This document shows positions 1-5,197 of a stretch of 6,278 nucleotides of DNA, in pieces. The position numbers were made by a program, and so were the translations under genes. The stretch is taken from contig DOTD01000089.1 in NCBI GenBank assembly GCA_003513005.1, forward strand, positions 1 to 6,278, in the 5' to 3' direction. This DNA is from Desulfotomaculum sp. Its GTDB lineage: Bacteria; Bacillota; Desulfotomaculia; Desulfotomaculales; Nap2-2B. The notes below the pieces were generated by a model, which had not been told where the DNA came from, did not search any database, and saw only the letters and a list, made by a program, of their open reading frames with translations. Numbering within the stretch: position 1 is the first letter of the stretch; each line of letters begins with the position of its first letter.

Positions 1-171
1 AAATTATAATTAGATAAGTATAAATTATACAGGTTTATCTATTTTACCTTTCAATTTTATAAAAAATATAACGACAATATGCGACAATGTTTTTAAAAAT
101 CATTTTAAATTAATCTGCCACTATTTAAGGTTCTTATAATATTTACAATGCCTTTTCGTCGAATTTTTGGT
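1..171. other. AT-rich flank without a gene
   Basis: No reading frame of useful length is visible here. The stretch is very rich in A+T. It contains an imperfect inverted repeat at 12-40 (agataa, gtataa, one central a, ttatac, four unpaired bases, ttatct) and two copies of CGACAAT at 72-78 and 82-88, exactly 10 bp apart. These could be protein-binding sites, but nothing ties them to a gene. Before the insertion sequence arrived, this DNA was continuous with the bases that now start at about 2081. Confidence 0.5.
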
Positions 172-181
172 GGGGTAATCC
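172..181. repeat. Left target-site duplication (GGGGTAATCC)
   Basis: The ten bases GGGGTAATCC lie directly outside the left terminal inverted repeat and recur in the same orientation directly outside the right one (2071-2080). Ten base pairs fits the 8-10 bp duplications known for the ISAs1 family. Confidence 0.85.
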
Positions 182-198
182 CAGGTCTCCGGCAAAGT
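182..198 (+). repeat. Left terminal inverted repeat of the insertion sequence
   Basis: CAGGTCTCCGGCAAAGT pairs with the right end at 14 of 17 positions. The inner nine bases, CGGCAAAGT, are identical in both ends and are probably the transposase-binding part; the outer CAG is the likely cleavage end. Confidence 0.82.
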
Positions 199-202
199 CA
201 CA

Positions 203-691
203 CTAAACGCCAATTAATGACAGAGCAAGTTCGCGATTCCACCCAAGTTTGCGCAGGCTGGCGGCAATATTCTTAAATCCATGCAAATGCAAAAGACTGA
301 TTGCCAAGTTGCGAATAGAGGCGAATGCACGAGGCTCAGACCCTATCCTGATCTGAGAACGGTCTTCATCAAAGGTGACATCCCGGACCCAATGCAGGGA
401 ATTCTCAATTGACCATTGACCACGAATTATTTCCAGCAACGCCTGTGAATCGGCTTCTTCAGCAGATAGGCTGGTGATATAGAATTGGATATCTTTCTTC
501 GGATTTTCGCCGTGTAAGTCCGTGAATAACCTTTCCACCCTGGCAAATTGGGCGGCATACGGAAAATTTGTCTGTCCCTTTTTTACGGGAGCAGTTTTGA
601 TGGTGCGTTTTTCAATTCGTCCGTGCCCCTTTTCCAGTGTTTGGTATGGAGGGGGAAAAATCCTCGTTCTTAGTGCTCTTGACGGTCTCAA
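203..691 (-). pseudogene. ISAs1-family transposase, C-terminal part (frameshifted)
   Basis: This is the 3' part of the transposase read in the frame +1 to the upstream part. True homology starts near residue 12 (PPPYQTLEKGHGRIEKR); the first residues, from an apparent ATG at 691, are out-of-frame translation and no ribosome binding site supports a start there. It contains GHGRIEKR (residues 22-29) and GQWSIENSLHWVRDVTFDED (91-110). E96 in WSIEN is the expected catalytic Glu of the DDE triad, whose two Asp residues lie in the upstream piece. Ending with RKLGWN and LIGV then TAG at 203-205, it stops 21 bp from the end of the element, as expected for a full C-terminus. Removing one base from the C5/T5 run (minus-strand sense) would rejoin both parts into a single 590-residue protein. 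Confidence 0.85.
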
Positions 692-1976
692 AAAGGTTTC
701 CCTGGTTCTGCTTTACCGGAAAGACATAATCAGCTTTTTTATCTTCAACGATAAACCGGGCATGCTCCACTTGGGTATGCATAGCATCGGCTGTAACAAC
801 CCTGCCTTTCAGGTCTATCGGTTCCAAAAGGGGCTTGAATGCAGTAATTTCGTTGCTTTTTTTGTCCACCTGTCGCTGGCCGATGACCATTTTCTTATGT
901 TGCAGGAAGGCCGATACCAGGTGAACCGGTTTACCATCCGCCACAGAGGAGCCACGCAATGTCTTGCCGTCAACAGCCACCGCCCGGTCCTGTGATTGGT
1001 ACAGCAACCACTGGCCGATGAGGTCATCAACTTCATCGCCATTAACCCTTTTCAGCGTCAGGCGCAGGGTCTTTTCGCTGGGTGGGACGAATTTTTTCAG
1101 TCTTTCGTTGTATCGGCATCCCAGGCGTTTGAGCGTTTCCTGGTTCAGACAAGCTGCCCATTCACCGATAGAAATAAAACACCTCGCTCCTGAAAGGAGG
1201 GCACAGATAGCCACTGCCAGGATAGATATCTGGGAGTGTCGGATACCACGTTTTTTTCGGGAGTCTTCCAGCAATGCCAGATAATCCAGCAACCCTCCCT
1301 TGCTCTCAATGGAAACCGTGTTTAAATCGACCATCGCCCGTTCTCCTCCTATCAGTTCTGAAGGAAGAAACGGGGCGGATAGAATTGTGGCAGCATTTTT
1401 GAGCAGCGGTTTGACCAGTACGGTTTTTGACTGTCCGTGATAGTAATAGATGCCGCCTGTACGACCATAACCCGTTGTCGTGCCTAAGGGAACCCAGCCG
1501 GCAGCCCGGTAACAGGTACCTTTAAATCGGCTGTGGTCCACGAATGTTTCCACCATGACGATCGGGTGTCCATAGACTGTTTCCCAGTCGGCGGACAGTC
1601 GTTTGACATTCAACGCCAGCGCCTTGGATGCCAGGTTCTTGATGAAAATACCCGGTAGGATGAGAAAACGCTGGTTGTTGGCGATATACTGCAGCCTTTC
1701 GTATTTCCGCTCCGCTGACCAATTGATCCACCGGTCCCGGGGGCTGCATTTCAAGGCTGCGGCGCCCCAGCCGATTAGCGCCACCCACTGGCCATTGAGC
1801 AGGGCCACGTATTTGAGGCTCCTGCCTGACAGGCAGCGAAAGCCTAAATAATGGTGCTTGGCCATTATGTCATTCCAGTCGTTCTCCTCTCCGGAAGTGA
1901 TGGGTCGTACGATCAGATCTTTGAGGTTAGCGACATGGTTGTTGTTATTGTCTTGTTCTGCTCCGTTTCTGTCCAT
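612..1976 (-). CDS. DruA-like (DUF4338) domain joined to ISAs1 DDE transposase, N-terminal part
   Basis: Residues about 20-192 match the DUF4338/DruA-like family: KHHYLGFR (40-47), ALIGWGAAALKC (66-77), IANNQRFLILPGI (98-110), LASKAL, SADW (128-131), ETFVDHSRFKGTCYRAAGW (143-161) and a GQSKTVLVKPL end. DruA is known as a component of the Druantia anti-phage system; its role in an IS is unknown to me. Residues about 228-310 resemble the ISAs1-associated N-terminal domain (LLDYLALLEDSRKKRG, LSGARCF). The DDE nuclease core follows, with first Asp D336 in AVDGKTLRG and second Asp D397 in VVTADAMHTQ; the catalytic Glu lies beyond the frameshift at about 651-660, after which this frame runs into unrelated residues and stops. 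No ribosome binding site is evident before the ATG at 1976, but a good one precedes internal Met215. This enzyme should bind the terminal repeats and catalyse DNA strand transfer; the split copy probably cannot. Confidence 0.85.
   Translation of the reverse strand: MDRNGAEQDNNNNHVANLKDLIVRPITSGEENDWNDIMAKHHYLGFRCLSGRSLKYVALLNGQWVALIGWGAAALKCSPRDRWINWSAERKYERLQYIANNQRFLILPGIFIKNLASKALALNVKRLSADWETVYGHPIVMVETFVDHSRFKGTCYRAAGWVPLGTTTGYGRTGGIYYYHGQSKTVLVKPLLKNAATILSAPFLPSELIGGERAMVDLNTVSIESKGGLLDYLALLEDSRKKRGIRHSQISILAVAICALLSGARCFISIGEWAACLNQETLKRLGCRYNERLKKFVPPSEKTLRLTLKRVNGDEVDDLIGQWLLYQSQDRAVAVDGKTLRGSSVADGKPVHLVSAFLQHKKMVIGQRQVDKKSNEITAFKPLLEPIDLKGRVVTADAMHTQVEHARFIVEDKKADYVFPVKQNQGNLFETVKSTKNEDFSPSIPNTGKGARTN
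651..660 (-). other. Frameshift point in the transposase (T5C5 on the coding strand)
   Basis: On the coding strand the reading goes GAT TTT TCC CCC TCC. Removing one C (or T) gives D F S P P Y Q T and continues smoothly into the second piece, giving 591 codons from 1976 to 203 including the stop. The change needed is +1 (or -2), not the -1 usual in programmed frameshifting of insertion sequences. A mutation or a homopolymer sequencing error is therefore more likely than regulated recoding. Confidence 0.75.
1332..1350 (-). promoter_or_regulatory. Internal ribosome binding site and ATG for the transposase domain
   Basis: The coding strand shows AGGAGGAG (1343-1350), then 8 nt, then ATG (1332-1334), which is Met215 of the fused frame. 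Initiation here would give a 376-residue protein after frame repair, the normal length for an ISAs1 transposase, without the DruA-like domain. The upstream ATG at 1976 lacks such a site. This suggests two products from one frame, or a former two-gene arrangement whose intervening stop was lost. Confidence 0.55.
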
Positions 1977-2053
1977 AAGATTTATTTTACATCAACGGGA
2001 GAGATTTGACCATACCCATTCTGAAAAATTTGCGGCTTTTGGATAGTTTTTTA

Positions 2054-2070
2054 ACTTTGCCGTAGCTCTG
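2054..2070 (-). repeat. Right terminal inverted repeat of the insertion sequence
   Basis: Read on the minus strand from 2070, this is CAGAGCTACGGCAAAGT, which matches the left end at 14 of 17 positions including the outer CAG and the inner CGGCAAAGT. Confidence 0.82.
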
Positions 2071-2080
2071 GGGGTAATCC
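2071..2080. repeat. Right target-site duplication (GGGGTAATCC)
   Basis: It is identical to the ten bases outside the left end (172-181) and abuts the right inverted repeat. A further copy follows at once at 2081-2090, so which of the two is the duplication made by this insertion depends on the original target. Confidence 0.82.
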
Positions 2081-2090
2081 GGGGTAATCC
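2081..2090. repeat. Third tandem copy of GGGGTAATCC
   Basis: A perfect extra copy of the target duplication stands in tandem with the right one. Either the empty site already held GGGGTAATCC twice, or an earlier insertion at the same place was lost and left its duplication behind. From here to the stop of the FAD gene (2091-2222) I see no gene and no convincing terminator. Confidence 0.75.
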
Positions 2091-2222
2091 TCTTAAACCG
2101 ATATTTCTGGAGAAGTAACATTACAGTGAATTCTTCAGCCCCCTGTTACAGATTTGGCTGCCTCATTCATTACAGGGTTGACCAAATAAATTGATCGCAC
2201 CACGAAATATGCCTTATCTGTT

Positions 2223-3131
2223 CTATTTAATTAGTTCTTTTAAAACAAAGTCTTTCAACATTCGCAGTGAAACATTTTTACGGTACTCTTTAGTTGAGCG
2301 AAGATCATCAATAGGATTTATTAGATTTCCATACTGCTCTTTTATTTTATCAATAGCATTGGGAAGTTCCTTTTTATGAATACTTTTCAAATAGGATTCA
2401 CTTTGAGGGCTTCTTACAACGGTTGTCGCAACAGCTCCAAAAGCAATTCTCACTTCCCGGATCTCCGTATCATCTGTTTTCGCCAGTGCAAAGAACGACG
2501 TTTTGGAGATGGTATTTGATCTCCCCTGACCAACTTTTCTATAGTAGAACCGGTTATAATCCCCAATTGGAATCGTGATTTGCTTTAATATCTCCCCCTG
2601 CTTGAGAATATTTTCCCCCGGACCTGTAATAAACTCGTTTATTCCAATGGTATATGTGCTGTTTTTAGAAACAACTGTAACTTTCGCATCAAGCGCATAC
2701 AGCATCGGCAGGGTATCCCCCGCTGGTGAGGAGTTGCATATATTACCGCCTATTGTGCCAATATTGCGTATTGATGGAGAACCTATCTGCGAAACCGGAA
2801 GTTTTATAAAAGAAGGGATCCTCTTATCTTCAAGTATCTGTGTAAATGTTGCAGAAGCGCCAATTCTGATGGCATTATTATCCAAACTTATTCCCTGCAG
2901 CTCTTCCAAATGCCCGATAAATATTACATCTTCCGGAAAATCAGCCGCCGTTCCGCACCAGGCTCTATATCTGACCATAACGTCGCTTCCGCCGGCGAAT
3001 ACGATCGTGTTTTTTAAACTCCTGATTTCCAATGCTTCCTGCAGTTGTAGGTCCTGAATCAGGACAACAATAAGTATCCGGATACTGGTGTTTGACTTGT
3101 TCAATGGGAATACCCAAAGCTCTGGAAACAA
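2223..3131 (-). pseudogene. Molybdenum hydroxylase FAD-binding subunit, 5' end deleted
   Basis: This is the medium (FAD) subunit of the xanthine dehydrogenase/CO dehydrogenase family, which passes electrons from the iron-sulfur clusters to NAD or another acceptor. FAD-binding features are present: VFAGGSDVMV (residues 44-53, the family's AGGTD loop) and IGTIGGNICNSSPAGD (124-139). RKVGQGRSNTISK (198-210) opens the C-terminal domain, and DDLRSTKEYR (275-284) is the usual closing motif. Only the part from about 3045 downward (from roughly residue 28, LQLQEALEIRSLKN) is FAD-subunit sequence. The residues before it, from an apparent ATG at 3131, are the upstream large-subunit gene read out of frame. 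About a dozen native N-terminal residues and the native start are missing, so the frame has no credible ribosome binding site. A pyranopterin partner precedes it; no 2Fe-2S subunit gene follows, although operons of this type usually have one. A functional product is unlikely. Confidence 0.85.
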
Positions 3132-4575
3132 TTTTCCTGAGAGTTGTTAAAGAACCCTGACCTATTTCAGTGCTTGACGCAAATATTTCTACTGTATTAT
3201 CTTTGTATTTCTTTAGCCTGACCTTGGATTTGTTCAATTTTTTTTCACTGTCCCCGGTAAAGCCGCAGCCATGAAAAAAGATAGAACATCCTATGCCTCT
3301 TAACTGATCTTTTCCGTTAGAAAACAACTCGCGCTTTCTTTTATAGGACGATTTTTTCTCAATGACTTCCGCTATTTCATCAAGCTTTATTTCGTAATTA
3401 AACAGCCCTCCTGTAGACGACGTATCCCCTTTTTTTAAAAAATACTTTTTCTTTAATTCAAGAGAATCTATATTTAATTTTTCCGCGATATTTTCCATAT
3501 GCATCTCGACGGCAAAAAAAGCCTGGGGCCCGCCAAAGCCTCTAAAAGCCCCAGTTACAATATTGTTAGTCGCATAAGCTCTGGAAGTTACCTTCAGATT
3601 TTCAACATTATACACTCCGCATACCGAGAAGCTGATTCTTTGAAGCACTACACTGGAGAGCCCCGCATAAGCGCCTGCGTCAGTTTTAATATCGACTTCC
3701 CTTGCTGTTATTCTGTTATGATCATCAATGTAGCTTCTTATTTTAATTATGGAAGGATGCCTCTTGGGAGAAGCAATGAAATCCTCCTGCCTGTCAAAAA
3801 CTAACTGGACCGGCTTCCCGGTCTTTATAGCTGTAAGCCCCGCGTGAACTCCGGGAATTGAAGGGTAGTCTTCCTTTCCTCCAAAGCCTCCTCCTGTTGG
3901 AAGCTGAACGACCCGTATTCTGTCCTCCGTCCATCCAAGAGCCTGTTTCAGAGCATCTTTAATGTAATAGGGGCACTGCATGGAACCATATACAGTTATA
4001 CAGTTCTTTTCATATACGCCTATCATTGATTGTGTTTCCAGATAAGCATGTTCCTGATATCCTGTTCTGAATTCATCCTCAACGAAAAATTTAGAGCTGC
4101 TTACCGCTTTTTCGAAGTTTCCTTTTGAGTATTCATACTCAACAAAGAAAGGTTTATCTCCGAAAATAAAGCCCTCTCGCAGCTCCATAGCCTCTTCGAT
4201 AGAAAGCACAGGTTTCTCCGGTTCATATTTTACTTTTATACTTTTCAGGATATCCTGGACCTTCTGCCTGTCAGGACCCACGACAAGCAGAATAGGCTCA
4301 CCTATAAATTTCACTTCATCCCCGGCAAAGAAAGGCTGGTCGTTATAAACGGAAGGTATTATATTTTCCCCCGGAATATCTCTATGGTCAACAATAAAAT
4401 ACCCCTCCGGCATTTCAGGAATTTTAATTGAAGTTATTTTGGCACGGGATAATTCAGATCGAAGTGTTTTGGCATATAGCATGTTTTCAAAGTGAATGTC
4501 CGAACAATACTGCGCTCTGCCTTCTACTTTTGCATCAAAATCAAAACGCTTTACCGGTTTGCCTATATGCTCCAC
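2965..4575 (-). pseudogene. Xanthine dehydrogenase-type molybdopterin-binding subunit, C-terminally truncated
   Basis: This is the large subunit of a molybdenum hydroxylase, which hydroxylates purines or related heterocycles at the Mo centre. The N-terminal hammerhead domain (IGKPVKRFDFDAKVEGRAQY, about residues 6-25) is followed by the cofactor domain. It contains GGGFGGKE (230-237) and AFRGFGGPQ (345-353). The Glu and Arg there correspond to bovine Glu802 and Arg880, which bind purine substrate, so a purine hydroxylase is more likely than CO dehydrogenase. EIGQG (472-476) is also present. Homology ends at PDSGPTTAG (507-515); the next 23 residues are the FAD gene read out of frame, ending at TAG (2965-2967). 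The family is about 750-780 residues long, so roughly 230 are lost, including the C-terminal Gly-Glu active-site base. Numbering counts from an ATG at 4581, which touches AAGGG directly; I prefer GTG at 4575, which lies 6 nt from AAGGG. Confidence 0.87.
3034..3042 (-). other. Deletion junction between large-subunit and FAD-subunit genes
   Basis: The coding strand reads GCAGGAAGC. In the large-subunit frame this is the end of GPTTAGS; in the FAD frame it codes for part of LQEA in LQEALEIRSLKN. Both readings are natural for their families, so the string was probably present in both genes and recombination or slippage between the copies removed what lay between, an estimated 0.7-0.8 kb. The two frames are not aligned, so the join makes no fusion protein. 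Confidence 0.65.
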
Positions 4576-4681
4576 AACCATCCCTTAACTGTAATTATAA
4601 AAATTGTATCACGTACCTGCAGTCAGCCAGATATTTTGAACACTTCCAGCGCGGTACTCCTGATATATTATAATCATAAAC

Positions 4682-4708
4682 AGTATAATTTCTATTATTT
4701 TTTACCAA
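4682..4708 (-). promoter_or_regulatory. Possible promoter of the molybdenum hydroxylase genes
   Basis: On the minus strand TTGGTA (4703-4708) and TATACT (4682-4687) resemble -35 and -10 boxes, but the 15-bp spacing is shorter than the usual 17. A second TATAAT-like string lies a little downstream without a -35 box. The implied leader of about 95 nt can form a small stem (GTACC at 4613-4617 with GGTAC at 4653-4657). I cannot assign it to a known riboswitch. Confidence 0.3.
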
Positions 4709-4727
4709 CTGGATGTCCTGGTTGGTA
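4703..4727. repeat. Perfect 7-bp inverted repeat with 11-base spacer
   Basis: TACCAAC (4703-4709) and GTTGGTA (4721-4727) flank TGGATGTCCTG. It lies 8 nt after the stop of the membrane zinc-ribbon gene and overlaps the possible -35 box of the next gene. On the minus strand it is followed by A residues, not T, so it is a poor terminator; an operator is the better guess. Confidence 0.4.
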
Positions 4728-4735
4728 CTTCCGCT

Positions 4736-5098
4736 TTAAAAAATTCCCTGTTCTTTTTGTTTTTGAAACTTGATTGTGCTGCACTTTTCACATCTATATT
4801 CCGGAAATTTATCTTTTGTTTTATCATACCCTTTTGCCCTGACAATTCTGTAACCTCTGGAACGTTTGCCGCAATCAGCGCAAACAATATCTTCCGCCAC
4901 TTCCCATTGAGGATTCATAGCTTTTGATGTAAATATAAATTTGTCCGCCCAAAAGAAAATTAGCCCGCCGATAAGATTAGCTATAACTGTATTCCAGGTA
5001 ACTCCAAAATGTAAATACATTAAACATAATGCTAATATTGGTGAACTTAACTGCCAGCGTGTTAAATATAATAAATACTGTTTAATCAATGTAATCAT
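4736..5098 (-). CDS. Small membrane protein with C-terminal zinc-ribbon-like domain
   Basis: I do not recognise this 120-residue protein. Residues about 17-34 and 36-56 form two hydrophobic stretches (SPILALCLMYLHFGV; VIANLIGGLIFFW), the second followed by ADKFIF, slightly reminiscent of GtrA-like membrane proteins. The rest is soluble, with C73-x2-C76 (CADC) and C103-x2-C106 (CEKC), a four-cysteine pattern fit for one zinc ion, and a Lys-rich tail. A two-helix anchor presenting a zinc ribbon, probably to the cytoplasm, is the simplest picture. The start is well supported: AAGGAGG (5106-5112) lies 7 nt before the ATG. That ATG overlaps the TGA of the preceding tiny frame as ATGA, suggesting coupled translation with the HEPN-like gene upstream. 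Function is unknown; a role as membrane partner of that protein is only an inference from position. Confidence 0.8.
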   Translation of the reverse strand: MITLIKQYLLYLTRWQLSSPILALCLMYLHFGVTWNTVIANLIGGLIFFWADKFIFTSKAMNPQWEVAEDIVCADCGKRSRGYRIVRAKGYDKTKDKFPEYRCEKCSTIKFQKQKEQGIF

Positions 5099-5197
5099 CT
5101 ATAAGCCTCCTTGTATAAGAGATGATCCTCGTCAACACCGGCAGCTTTGAGTACAGCATATAATAACCGGCGCCGCCCTTTTTAAAAAGCAGCTCAT
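5095..5197 (-). pseudogene. Tiny coupled gene with a one-base frameshift (33 residues if repaired)
   Basis: The ATG at 5195-5197 overlaps the TGA of the upstream gene as ATGA, and the TGA at 5095-5097 overlaps the ATG of the downstream gene in the same way. The distance, 103 nt, is 34 codons plus one base. Reading from the ATG gives MSCFLK and then, as written, a short Cys-rich tail to a stop after 21 residues. Skipping one base in TTTTTAAAAAGGG gives GRRRLLYAVLKAAGVDEDH followed by LLYKEAYR and the terminal TGA. That second half has no start codon of its own and looks like ordinary protein with a basic then acidic helix. It also contains the ribosome binding site of the next gene. The frameshift may be a sequencing error, a mutation or recoding; UUUAAAA in frame is a -1 slippery motif, but a -1 shift leads to a different open frame. 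Function is unknown. Confidence 0.45.
5106..5112 (-). promoter_or_regulatory. Strong ribosome binding site of the membrane zinc-ribbon gene
   Basis: AAGGAGG on the minus strand, 7 nt before the ATG at 5098. It lies inside the last codons of the tiny upstream frame, so translation of that frame would pass through it. Confidence 0.75.

Larger units (their letters stand above)
182..2070 (-). mobile_element. ISAs1-family insertion sequence with a DruA-like domain, 1889 bp
   Basis: Both ends are defined. The left end reads CAGGTCTCCGGCAAAGT and the right end, on the opposite strand, CAGAGCTACGGCAAAGT, matching at 14 of 17 positions. Each end is flanked by GGGGTAATCC. The CAG terminus and 10-bp duplication agree with the ISAs1 family as I know it. 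One coding unit on the minus strand fills the element, leaving 21 bp after its stop and 94 bp before its start. The element is about 0.6 kb longer than a usual ISAs1 member (roughly 1.2-1.4 kb), and the extra length corresponds to the DUF4338/DruA-like domain in front of the transposase. The interior is visibly more G+C-rich than the flanks, which suggests recent arrival from another genome. The transposase carries a single-base frameshift, so this copy may be unable to move by itself unless the ribosome shifts frame. Confidence 0.88.

Noticed and set aside
522..1284. Plus-strand frames of 157, 106 and 65 residues inside the insertion sequence
   Set aside because: They lie opposite the transposase, whose motifs are clear on the minus strand, and show no family features.
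1987..2121. A 44-codon minus-strand frame running from the flank across the right end of the insertion sequence
   Set aside because: It has no ribosome binding site, resembles nothing I know, and crosses the element boundary, so the frame exists only since insertion.
2141..2177. Possible terminator stem CCCTGT/ACAGGG after the FAD gene
   Set aside because: Only six base pairs with a 25-base loop and no T tract on the minus strand.
2575..3057. Plus-strand frame of 160 residues
   Set aside because: It is the reverse strand of the FAD subunit gene, and has no recognisable motif.
2965..3131. Programmed frameshift or natural fusion joining the large and FAD subunits
   Set aside because: About 230 conserved C-terminal residues of the large subunit are absent at the join, so changing frame would not restore an enzyme.
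4582..4735. Riboswitch (purine or molybdenum-cofactor type) before the molybdenum hydroxylase genes
   Set aside because: Only a short bulged stem is visible; I could not match conserved core bases of either class.
4428..4773. Plus-strand frames of 81 and 93 residues
   Set aside because: They overlap the start of the large-subunit gene, the intergenic region and the end of the membrane gene on the other strand, without ribosome binding sites or motifs.
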